Source: Colocasia esculenta (lineage: Eukaryota > Streptophyta > Magnoliopsida > Alismatales > Araceae). From it: 64,000 nt of DNA. Under the pieces are notes generated by a model that saw nothing but the letters and a program-made list of their open reading frames with translations, was not told where the DNA came from and did not search any database. The translations under genes and the position numbers were made by a program. Every line of letters begins with the position of its first letter. Within the stretch, counting starts at the first letter, position 1. The stretch covers positions 81,330,244 to 81,394,243 of the forward strand of contig CM024763.1 in NCBI GenBank assembly GCA_014218235.1, read 5' to 3'. Below, one piece after another: positions 55,778 through 64,000 of the stretch.

Positions 55778-58700
55778 CTAATAGAAATTAAAGTTCCTTA
55801 GAATTCTTTTGGATCTGGTGGAATGAGCATCCCCCTGAATATGAAATTCAGTAACGTGTCTAACATCAGATAGAATGGAGAGGAGCACATGAGTCCTGGA
55901 GCGAGCTGAAGATTCAAAAATCCTGGAGCATCTTTCCTTCCAAATCCACCATAAAGCAGCCCGAAAACTAGCAAAAGCCACTTTAGTGGCAGCCCCCATA
56001 CCGTGAAAACTCCTGAGAAGACTCTCACATTCAGCAATGATAGAATCTTTGGGTCGACGGTGGATATCCATTCTATGCAGAAGCTGCATCCATATCCAAG
56101 AACTGTAGTTACACTGGAAATACAAGTGTTGAATATCTTCACCATTCTGTCTGCAGAGAACACATATGCTCGGACCATGGAATCCACGTCTTTGAAGAAC
56201 ATCAAAGGAAGTGATTCTCCCCATAAAACATTGCCATGCATGAGTGGATTGCTTTTGACTTGTTGGCCTCTTCCATACAATCTGGAACCATGGGACATGA
56301 GGATAAGTAGTTCTTTTCATATCATAGATTTGTTTGGAGCTAATCTGACCATTATTGTGTTTCCACACAATGGTGTCTTCACAGCCTTCCTGAATGGGAA
56401 TGCGCAGGATCTGAGGCCAGAGATCCATCATTTCACTAGAGGTAGGAGGAGGAAGACACCACCTCCCATTCTGGATAAAAACGCTGACAGTGGCATTGGC
56501 AGGAAGACCCAACAAGAATCTGATGTAATCACCACCCATAGAAGTAATCGATTGACCATCAATCCAGGGATCATCCCAGAGGTTAAAGGTTAAGCCATTA
56601 CCAATCTTAAGCATAATATGAGGCCGCAGCCATTCTCTAGCTTGTAAAATTCCCTTCCAAGCTTGAGAGTGATAAGATTGATATTTCGCCATCCAGATTG
56701 AATTTTTGTTAAGATATCGGCCTTTCACCCAATCAGTCCATAAAGTATCATGATTAGTAATAATCCTCCAAATCTGCATAGTGATTGCTGAGGAATTCCA
56801 CACTTCAAGTCTCCGGATGCCCAGTCCACCCTCTTCTTTCGGCCTACACACCCACTCCCACTTAATGAGATGAAAAGGCTTGTAATCACCAGAAGCATGC
56901 CAGAAAAAATTTCTGAGTAATCTCTCCACTTCCCCAATGAGCTTCTTAGGCAAGAGAAAAGCAACAGCCCAATAGATCGCATAAGAGTTCAGAACAGATC
57001 GAATCAACTCCAGTCTGCCTGCTTTGGATAGGAACTTGGTCTTCCAAGAAGCAATTCGGTTTTTGATTTTTTGAATGATGGGAATGCAATGCGAATTGAC
57101 AATTCTGGTGGAGAATAAAGGAAGCCCAAGATAAGAAGTTGGAAAGGTTCCCTCCTGGACTCCCAAAGCATTGAGCAGCGGTCCTTTGTGATGAATTCTA
57201 GCGCCAACAAAAACCTTGCTTTTTGCTGCATTTAGTTGCAACCCGGAACATCCATGGAAAGTCTCTAGAATACTAGAGATGCAGCGAGCTGAAGCAACGG
57301 TTGGTTTCATGAAAAGGAGTAAATCATCAGCAAACATCAGATGAGACAACTTCACATTACCATAGCTAGGAACTTGTAAACAGCCTTCTCCCACTTTCTG
57401 CTCAATCAAAATAGACAGTCCCTCCATAGCAACACAGAATAGGTAGGGAGACAAAGGATCCCCCTGGCGAACACCATTAGCTGAATGGAAGAAGCCCTTA
57501 GGACTACCATTAAGAAGGACAGAGAAAACTGCAGAATTGATAAGTATAGCAATCCAGTCAACCCATTGATCCGGGAACCCCATCTTCCTGAGTAAATAAA
57601 GAATGAAGCCTCTATGAACTGTGTCAAAGGCTTTACGCAGATCCACCTTCATACAAAGAAGATTACCACGATGCTTGGAGTGGATATCCCTGACAATGTC
57701 ATTAGCAAGCAGAATACTATCCTGAATCTTCCGACCCTTGATAAAAGCTGATTGATGCTTGCTAATCAGATGAGGCATAAATTGTTGCATACGATTGGCC
57801 ATGAGCTTGGTGATAATCTTGTAGAGAAAATTGCATAGTGAAATCGGCCTAAACTGATCAAAGGAGTCTGCAGTATCAGATTTTGGAATTAGGGAAATAA
57901 AAGTATGGTTTACCTGACGAAGCCAACTTCCGCCATTAAAGAAGAACTGAACCGCCGCCATAACATCTCTACCCACAATGTTCCAACACAATTGATAGAA
58001 GTCAGCCGGGAAACCATCCGGACCAGGACTCTTGTTCTTAGGAGCATTCATGACAACTTGCTCAATTTCCTCATTAGTAAAGGGTCTCATAATAGATAAG
58101 CGGTCAGCATCAGAGAGCACTCGGGAAGGAAGAAAATCTGGAAGATCATAATTCTTCTGCTGATTAAGAAGGCTATAGTAGAAGTCGACTGCATGAGATT
58201 GAATCTGCTGGAAATCATCAGTAACATTCTCATCCGGCATCTTGCACCTTCTGATTGAGTTAACCATCCGCCTCCCCTTAATACTTGCATAGAAGAATTT
58301 TGTATTATCATCAGTCTGAGTAAGCCAGTGTTGTTTTGCCTTTTGGTGAGCAAAATCAGCCTCCATTCTGAGAGAAGAGAGGTAGGCTTCCCTCGCTTGA
58401 ATCTCACTGACAATGCACCTCTCATTCGAAGGGTCAGCAGCTAAGGCTTGTTGTGCCCTATGAAGCACACCACTAGTAGTAGCAACCTTCTGAAAAATAC
58501 TGCCAAACTCATCCCGGTTCCACAACTTTAAAGCATTCTTCACAGCCCGAAGCTTCTGGCAAAGAACAAAGAGAGGGGTTCCCCGGATCTGTGTAGCCCA
58601 CGCCTTCTCCACAATTGGCATAAATTCACTATGGTTCGCCCACATATTGAAGAATTTAAATGGTTTTGGTCCACCAGCAACAACATCCTCACTGAATACT

Positions 58701-59392
58701 GTAAGCTGAGCATGATCTGACAGAACCTGGTCCCCATAATGACCATAGCTATTAGGGAAGCAATCCAGCCAACCTTGATTAATAAGAGCTCGATCAAGAC
58801 GACATGAAATTCTTTTGCCCCCCATAGAACGATTACACCATGATAGAGTGTTTCCCACACTTTTCAAGTCAAGTAAAGAAGCTAAATCAATGCAATTATT
58901 GAAGTCTCGGAGCATGGAAGTAGTAAGCCTTCGTCCCCCAATCTTCTCCTCAGGATAACGAACACAATTAAAGTCTCCCACAAGTAACCATGGTGAGGAA
59001 ATTGTAGTGGAAAGTTTTACAATGTCACACCAAAGGATCTTCCTTTCAAAGGATAGATTGGAGCCATAAATTGCAGATAAATGAAAAAACTTCCCCGAAC
59101 AAATTTCCGTACAGTCCATGTGAATAAGCTGAGAACTGACTTTAACACTCTGGATCTGAGTAGTGTTACCATTCCAGATGACCCAGATTCTACCTCCCCG
59201 GTGCTCAGTGTAGTTGTGAATCATGTTCATATGACCTGCAATGGATAAGCGACGACTAACCATTCTCTCTTCTTTAACTCGGGTTTCAAGCAAGATGACA
59301 ACATCAGCTTTGGAGGAAGAAATAGAATTTTTCACACTAATTCTATTCTCCCTTTTATTAATGCCTCTAACATTCCAAGAAAGAATTTTCAT
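55778..59392 (-). CDS. LINE N ORF2: endonuclease-reverse transcriptase (1204 aa)
   Basis: Nicks target DNA and copies element RNA at the nick. Endonuclease residues 1-230: N7, E36 (LLETR), Y109 (AIYGSN), D140 and N142 (GDFNCVRY), D200 (RLDR), D226-H227 (LSDH). RT: KNKSPGPDGFPADFYQ, FRPISLCNFLYKIITK, KVDLRKAFDTVHR, GVRQGDPLSPYLF and the catalytic pair D689-D690 in FADDLLLF. The C-terminal zinc motif is C1077-x2-C1080-x8-H1089-x4-C1094. It ends shortly after WWIWKERCSRIFE, so no RNase H domain is present. No stop or frameshift. ATG 59392 is 2 nt after the ORF1 stop (TAATTATG). Confidence 0.95.
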   Translation of the reverse strand: MKILSWNVRGINKRENRISVKNSISSSKADVVILLETRVKEERMVSRRLSIAGHMNMIHNYTEHRGGRIWVIWNGNTTQIQSVKVSSQLIHMDCTEICSGKFFHLSAIYGSNLSFERKILWCDIVKLSTTISSPWLLVGDFNCVRYPEEKIGGRRLTTSMLRDFNNCIDLASLLDLKSVGNTLSWCNRSMGGKRISCRLDRALINQGWLDCFPNSYGHYGDQVLSDHAQLTVFSEDVVAGGPKPFKFFNMWANHSEFMPIVEKAWATQIRGTPLFVLCQKLRAVKNALKLWNRDEFGSIFQKVATTSGVLHRAQQALAADPSNERCIVSEIQAREAYLSSLRMEADFAHQKAKQHWLTQTDDNTKFFYASIKGRRMVNSIRRCKMPDENVTDDFQQIQSHAVDFYYSLLNQQKNYDLPDFLPSRVLSDADRLSIMRPFTNEEIEQVVMNAPKNKSPGPDGFPADFYQLCWNIVGRDVMAAVQFFFNGGSWLRQVNHTFISLIPKSDTADSFDQFRPISLCNFLYKIITKLMANRMQQFMPHLISKHQSAFIKGRKIQDSILLANDIVRDIHSKHRGNLLCMKVDLRKAFDTVHRGFILYLLRKMGFPDQWVDWIAILINSAVFSVLLNGSPKGFFHSANGVRQGDPLSPYLFCVAMEGLSILIEQKVGEGCLQVPSYGNVKLSHLMFADDLLLFMKPTVASARCISSILETFHGCSGLQLNAAKSKVFVGARIHHKGPLLNALGVQEGTFPTSYLGLPLFSTRIVNSHCIPIIQKIKNRIASWKTKFLSKAGRLELIRSVLNSYAIYWAVAFLLPKKLIGEVERLLRNFFWHASGDYKPFHLIKWEWVCRPKEEGGLGIRRLEVWNSSAITMQIWRIITNHDTLWTDWVKGRYLNKNSIWMAKYQSYHSQAWKGILQAREWLRPHIMLKIGNGLTFNLWDDPWIDGQSITSMGGDYIRFLLGLPANATVSVFIQNGRWCLPPPTSSEMMDLWPQILRIPIQEGCEDTIVWKHNNGQISSKQIYDMKRTTYPHVPWFQIVWKRPTSQKQSTHAWQCFMGRITSFDVLQRRGFHGPSICVLCRQNGEDIQHLYFQCNYSSWIWMQLLHRMDIHRRPKDSIIAECESLLRSFHGMGAATKVAFASFRAALWWIWKERCSRIFESSARSRTHVLLSILSDVRHVTEFHIQGDAHSTRSKRILRNFNFY

Positions 59393-59394
59393 AA

Positions 59395-61161
59395 TTAACT
59401 TTTGGAGAGAGATCGTATACGAGCTTGCAGCTTATCCATGGTATGCTCCACATGCGTACCTGAAACCATTGCATGAGTGGCTTGTGGGTCTCCCTCACGT
59501 CCCCCACGTTCTGGCCTTCCAGTAGAGTGTGCATTGTGTGCATTTAATGCACCATGCAAAGAGGAACACACTTCACGTCCAGCTACTGTTGGTGCATGCA
59601 TGTACGTGGAGGTATCACCTTGCGCTTTTGAGGAAATAGAAGGGGGTATATTTTGCCTTGGATCATGATCATTTCCTTCCTCTAAAGCAGGCGCGCAATA
59701 GGAATCCATGCGTGTCTCATTTCCACGAACAGGAAGTTTGCCATGCAACAAACTTGCCTTTCCCCGGTCATTACCTTGTTCAGAAAAATCCTGCCTGTTA
59801 AGGATGGAGAGGCTCGCCTTACTAATATCATTGGATTTGTTTACCATATTGTAGGAGGCCGGCCACGCACCAGCGTTACTTCCAAGACCAGACTCCTTCC
59901 TTCTAATGATGCGGTCAGCAGGGTCAAGAAAGGTAGGCGTAGATTCACTACAATCCCCACTTCCGTCCATATCCATCTCACCTTCTAAAGCAGCAAATCT
60001 GTTAACCATTGCAATAGTACCTGCTGAATCAACAATACCACCACGAACTGGTGCAGCCATGCTAACCACCGCAAGAGAGCCTGCTGAATCAACGATGCCT
60101 CCATGAATTGGTGCAACCAAGTTAACCATCGGACCATGAGTCCCCTGAAGCACCCCTTCCGAGTGACCAGGCCGAGAGCTGCACAAGTCCTCCTCCCCAA
60201 CAGAAGCAACTGGATGAACGTCTGGGTCTATCCTCTTCGGCCTCCAAACCATGACCTTCTTACCACCAGCTTGGGAACGGCATTCTCCATCACCATGGCC
60301 AAACGACTTACAGGTCGCGCAAATCACCGGTTTCCAGTCGTATTGCACTGGAATGGAATCAATAGAGCCATCAACATCCATGACAGATAGTTCAGAGGGG
60401 AAAGAAGCTTCAACATCCATCAAGATGCAAACACGGGCAAACAACAATCGCTTCCTCGAAGCTGTCAACCCATCCATGTGCAGGGGACGTCCCAGAAGGC
60501 TGGACAGCTTACTCAGACCTCTCGCCGTCCACCATTTGAGAGGGAGGCCAGGGAACCTCACCCACACGGGCATGGAAATTAGCGATTCTTTCTCCATCTG
60601 CAGATCTGGACTCCATCTTCGAATAACAAGAGGATGGCCCTTGATACACCAGAACCCATCGAGCACTCTTCTCATATCTTCCTCTTGGTTAAACACTACC
60701 AGAAAAAACCCACCCTCACGCAACAACAGCTCAACGTCACCCTTCGGTTTCCAGAAGTTGTGAATATAAGCATGAAGAGCAGAGAAGATAGGCTTCATTC
60801 CCACACAATACCCCATAATGGCAAGCTTCCAAGTCTCCTGCAACTCCTTTGCATCATCACTCTCGAACACCGCCAACTTCCTGTCATGAAGGGAGACAGG
60901 CTCAATGAACTCCAGAAAGTCCTCTTTGACCGCAGCACTTTTGCCATTACCACCTTCGAACAGAGCGGTCCAAGGACGCCGAGTAAGAGACACTCTAGAA
61001 CGAGATCTCATGGACCGAGCACCTCCACGAGCAATGGAGCGACCCCTGAAAGAAGAGGGAGGGATAGGGGGATCACCTTGTGGAAGAACACCTTCAGGAT
61101 GAAGACCTCTTACCGCGGTAATCACCGGACCATTGGAGGCACCCGGAGGCATGACCTCCAT
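59395..61161 (-). CDS. LINE N ORF1: gag-like RNA-binding protein (588 aa)
   Basis: I start at ATG 61161 (MEVMPPGASN), the first ATG inside the element. An upstream ATG at 61311 lies in the target duplication and reads through filler. Order: Arg-rich region (RSIARGGARSMRSRSRVS), DUF4283-like domain (about residues 100-260: FFLVVFNQEEDMRRVLDGFW, WVRFPGLPLKWW), CCHC knuckle C281-x2-C284-x4-H289-x4-C294, a 20-residue tandem repeat, a long polar tail and a basic IRSLSKS end. Likely binds LINE RNA. Frame fully open. Confidence 0.92.
   Translation of the reverse strand: MEVMPPGASNGPVITAVRGLHPEGVLPQGDPPIPPSSFRGRSIARGGARSMRSRSRVSLTRRPWTALFEGGNGKSAAVKEDFLEFIEPVSLHDRKLAVFESDDAKELQETWKLAIMGYCVGMKPIFSALHAYIHNFWKPKGDVELLLREGGFFLVVFNQEEDMRRVLDGFWCIKGHPLVIRRWSPDLQMEKESLISMPVWVRFPGLPLKWWTARGLSKLSSLLGRPLHMDGLTASRKRLLFARVCILMDVEASFPSELSVMDVDGSIDSIPVQYDWKPVICATCKSFGHGDGECRSQAGGKKVMVWRPKRIDPDVHPVASVGEEDLCSSRPGHSEGVLQGTHGPMVNLVAPIHGGIVDSAGSLAVVSMAAPVRGGIVDSAGTIAMVNRFAALEGEMDMDGSGDCSESTPTFLDPADRIIRRKESGLGSNAGAWPASYNMVNKSNDISKASLSILNRQDFSEQGNDRGKASLLHGKLPVRGNETRMDSYCAPALEEGNDHDPRQNIPPSISSKAQGDTSTYMHAPTVAGREVCSSLHGALNAHNAHSTGRPERGGREGDPQATHAMVSGTHVEHTMDKLQARIRSLSKS
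60007..60126 (-). repeat. 60-bp in-frame tandem repeat in N ORF1
   Basis: Two 20-codon units of the form V(N/S)(L/M).AP(I/V).GGIVDSAG. The same duplication is in K (about 36780-36900), so it predates their split. Confidence 0.8.
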
Positions 61162-61217
61162 GCGCCCCCAAGGGGCCAACCCCACAGAACTCCCCAAGGC
61201 CGCCAAATCCCCAGAGC

Positions 61218-61248
61218 TTCTCTCTCTAGAATCACTAGAGAGATAGAG
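61218..61248. repeat. LINE N 5'-terminal palindrome
   Basis: CTTCTCTCTCTAG and CTAGAGAGATAGAG around a 5-nt loop; the distal arm has one changed base. Confidence 0.78.
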
Positions 61249-61309
61249 TTTCCGCTCACCGCTAGCCTTCAACCTAATATGATTCCATGCTGATGTGATC
61301 AATGAGACC
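61249..61309 (-). other. LINE N 5' junction filler
   Basis: About 60 nt between palindrome and TSD, absent from other 5' ends. In minus sense the part next to the TSD reads ITSAWNHIRLKASG, which matches the connection region of LINE ORF2 (compare ASAWNEVR in J and DVWNHLRE in D). It therefore looks copied from another LINE transcript. Confidence 0.7.
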
Positions 61310-61351
61310 ACCTTTTCTCTAGTCTTCCCTTCAAAGATTCTTAAGCACCTT

Positions 61352-61417
61352 TGTGACGACCCTCTTTACACCGGTACGATTATACCAATCTCCATCGGTA
61401 TAAAGGGCATCGTCACA
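61352..61417. repeat. 66-bp imperfect inverted repeat at the LTR-like start
   Basis: TGTGACGA at 61352-61359 pairs with TCGTCACA at 61410-61417. Inner arms CCCTCTTTACACCG and CGGTATAAAGGG pair imperfectly. Confidence 0.7.
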
Positions 61418-62539
61418 GTGGGACATGTACCCAACACTAGTCGATAGGTTGATATGTACCTGGATAGCAATAGAGTACAGCGGAATAAAATAATCAACTC
61501 AACTCTTACCCATCATCAACACACATTCCATAATCTAAATAGCGAAACAGAAAGACAATGTCCACATTAATACAAGATAAAAGATCTACATTGTCCAAAT
61601 ATTGTCCATACCATCATTGGTTACATAATAAAAGAAATAGAAAAGTACATCTAGCGGCAGCTCCACAAAATAGTCTTCCCAAAATGACGGTCCTCACTAC
61701 GCTTCCTTCTAATGCAAGATACCTGTCAACCTGTACGCCGAAGCAAGAGTGAGTCCAAAGACTCAGCAAGCAAACCAAAATCTTAAACTTAAACATGTCA
61801 CACTCACAATATGGCATTAACGTTAAAGAGATGCACACTAACATCAAATCACAAGGGTACACATAGTCCTTATTCTCAACTAACAATAGATAGTATCTTC
61901 ACAGGAGCATACTTTAGTCTACCATAATTCTATTCTAAATCATGAGCATTTCATCATACACATGCACTTATTTTATACATTTAACATGTAACGTGATTCG
62001 TCCACACATTATTTCACCCCATAGATCTTTCTACCACTAAATCATAAAATCGAGCTTAAGGAAAAGGACACACTAGCATGATGGCTATTTTCTTTTCACA
62101 TGCACTTTTCGTATTTAATTGTACAATTTATTTACTATTCCAACATGATGAGATCACATGCACATAGCTTCAGATTTGATAGCATGAATTGAAGGTTAAG
62201 CTTGGTAAAACTATTTAGCAACAATAAGTGCTTAAGTAGGAAACTTTATACTAATTGAGCCTTTCATCTAGCATGGGATCAAGGTGTTTTTTGTGCATTG
62301 CCATATTCATAATCAACCTTTTTGCAAACATGAAAATCCTATTACATGCTCACTACCATTTCATTCACATGAGAGTTATACATACACACAATTCAATTAC
62401 AACATGATAGCAATTAATATGAGATTCTCATATATTTGAAAGGGAAGTTCCTATCATGGATTCTACTCATTCTTACACATGTGAAATATCATTTTGCATG
62501 CATTTAGGTTGCTGTTTGGATATGCGTTTAACACTTACA

Positions 62540-62790
62540 TGACATATATCATAAGTTCACAATCTAACGCATTTATCTCACATGCTTGCACATTTACACA
62601 TTCACCTTGTTCACTTTTACACATTTCATATGTACACATGTTCACACTTACACAATTTACACATTTCCACATCATTTACTCTTTCACTTTCACTTATCAC
62701 ATATCACATCGATTGCACTTACCACGTGCATCACGGGCACTTACCACGTGTCATATTCACATATTATACACTTTATTCATTTTCCATTTC
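62540..62790. repeat. ACA/TTCAC-rich low-complexity stretch
   Basis: Irregular short units such as TTTACACA, TTCACACA and a repeated CACTTACCACGTG (62716-62755). No fixed period. Confidence 0.5.
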
Positions 62791-63936
62791 TTAAACAAAT
62801 TGCCATGACACATAGTCCTAACCACCAGTAGAGGACACTAACAAATATCTCATAACTCTTTTCACAACACATAACACATAACACAACTCATAATCACATA
62901 CCCACCACCTAGGCAATACAGTGGTGAATCTTGGTAACTGCGCAGACCGGGAGAAGCTCTCTCCACCCTATCCAGTGGTACTTGTCCACCTCCAGGATTT
63001 CCCTAATGCCTTTAGGACAAACTTTTTACACATAGAGCTTTCCATAGGGACTTTTCTATGTACGGCTCTCGAGGCCTCTAGGGTAGCCGTGTCATCTTGG
63101 CCCAATTATTACACTTTACATTCACTTTATCACGTTTTCACACATTATTCGCATATTCACTTATTCTGTTGAATCGTTTTATATGTCACATTCTATAACT
63201 CCACATGTCTCAGTTAACCTAACCTGATACTACTATTAACAGGGTTCACACATTCAGAAATTTACACTAATCACATTGGGAAACACTTAATCACAACATG
63301 CATTAATAACTCATTTTTCACATGGAATTTCCACAGTTTAAGCTAGTGTTACCCAATTCTCCTTAAAATTTAACCACACATCGTTTGCAGGTTTCAGACT
63401 TCTCATGCAAATTTTCATATTTTTTGAATTACATAGAATTTACGGAAAGTGAAACATTTATTTTCATGCCACTAATAATTCAATTTAATATGGAACATGA
63501 CATAAATATCAGATTTGATGGTTCAAGGTCCTGAACCTGACATACACCTGGTCACAGAACTTTTTCCCGAATTTATTGCACGACACACCATTTACTGAAA
63601 TTTTTGAATAACCTACACATGACTTCTATTCCTATTGCAGAAAATGCAATAAATCACATGAACACAAAAAATTTCTAAAATTTGCAGGGCATAGACTGAT
63701 GCATATGTACATGGTTTAGAAAAATTATAGCATCCAAACTCCTCATGATTCATGTAAACAGTAGACTAACATATCCAAATTGATTGCTAACATACAATCC
63801 AATAAATCTAAAAATTTGCACCATCCACAGAAATGCGTAAGAAATTCACCACACATCCCACCATAGGTATTACATAACATATAAAAATTACACTATATCC
63901 TCATGCGAAGAAGTCTGAAAATTAATCATATAGGGA

Positions 63937-63995
63937 AGGACAGTTCATTGTTCTGTCCTGAAGAATTAAACGGCAGGGTCTGGCCGTTCACAGAG
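63937..63995. repeat. Two small hairpins at the right edge
   Basis: AGGACAG and CTGTCCT with a 9-nt loop, then AACGGC and GCCGTT with an 8-nt loop, about 10 nt apart. Function unknown. Confidence 0.5.
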
Positions 63996-64000
63996 GTTGA

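Larger units (their letters stand above)
55612..61309 (-). mobile_element. LINE N (5.7 kb), complete with both ORFs open, inserted in M
   Basis: The perfect 17-bp TSD ACCTTTTCTCTAGTCTT lies at 55595-55611 and 61310-61326. The element has a T-tract, 3' UTR with hairpin, ORF2 of 1204 codons, ORF1 of 588 codons and the 5' palindrome (61218-61248), plus about 60 nt of filler before the right TSD. K is a near-identical sibling. Perfect TSD and open frames point to a recent insertion; activity cannot be judged from sequence. Confidence 0.94.
53971..61351 (-). mobile_element. LINE M, 3' part (minus strand), interrupted by P and N
   Basis: T-tract at 53970-53981, then a 3' UTR related to H and R2. 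It is split by P (54084-55175) and N (55612-61309). ORF2 C-terminal codons lie at 55474-55611 and resume at 61327-61351 (RCLRIFEG). At 61352 the sequence changes to an LTR-like start, so the rest of M probably lies beyond the right edge. Confidence 0.8.
61352..64000 (+). other. AT-rich non-coding DNA, possible long gypsy LTR
   Basis: Starts TGTGACGACC at the break in M, like the TGTGACGACC or TGTAACACC starts of plant Ty3 LTRs. 2.6 kb without a credible ORF: the open frames are short and of low complexity. Contains an ACAC/TTCAC-rich stretch (about 62540-62790) and a more GC-rich block (about 62920-63110). No end or TSD is visible before the window edge. Confidence 0.4.

Noticed and set aside
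55778..59392. An RNase H domain at the end of LINE ORF2
   Set aside because: The protein ends about 110 residues after the zinc motif, and no D-E-D-D pattern typical of RNase H is visible in N, L, J or D.
61395..61886. Open frames of 64-90 codons right of LINE M
   Set aside because: Low-complexity composition, no domain, no neighbouring exon structure.
62494..63172. Three overlapping frames of 70-104 codons
   Set aside because: They arise from the ACA/TTCAC-rich stretch (His/Thr/Phe runs) and are not credible proteins.

Overview
The window is plant nuclear DNA made almost wholly of retrotransposons. Endonuclease/reverse-transcriptase LINEs of the plant L1 type dominate: ORF1 has a DUF4283-like domain and a CCHC knuckle, and ORF2 has endonuclease, RT and a zf-RVT-like zinc motif. 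With them are a Ty3/gypsy gag and LTR of chromovirus type and one hAT-like terminal-inverted-repeat element. No single-copy host gene is convincing. The species cannot be named; a flowering plant with a repeat-rich genome is likely.

Layout. 1-13279: a stack of LINEs in alternating orientation (A-, B+, C-, D+, E+), each seemingly inserted into the next, with their left parts beyond the window. B also carries three 5'-truncated insertions (605, 390 and 20 bp). 13280-48917: an older minus-strand LINE F is split by a 32.8-kb block, LINE G (13684-46444). G is itself split by four minus-strand LINEs: H (14380-20113), I (20245-29970, split by plus-strand J 22638-26837), K (32425-37964) and L (38663-44538, carrying the 199-bp insert O). 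Matching target-site duplications (TSDs) place these insertions and give their order. 48954-53270: a deletion derivative of a Ty3/gypsy element (gag, protease stub, polypurine tract, LTR), followed by an intron-containing, decayed coiled-coil ORF. 53271-61351: a 31-bp LINE insertion, a T-rich repeat, then LINE M (minus), interrupted by the hAT-like element P (54084-55175) and by LINE N (55612-61309), whose two ORFs are both open. 61352-64000: AT-rich non-coding DNA that begins like an LTR (TGTGACGACC).

Three points stand out. (1) LINEs of several subfamilies begin with the same roughly 30-nt palindrome and carry a 3'-UTR hairpin whose stem covaries between subfamilies. (2) Several insertions have 5' junction fillers copied from LINE sequence, and two insertions are only 20 and 31 bp long. 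(3) K and N are near-identical, but K differs mostly by one-base deletions. That looks like unpolished long-read error, so some frameshifts in this window may not be real.
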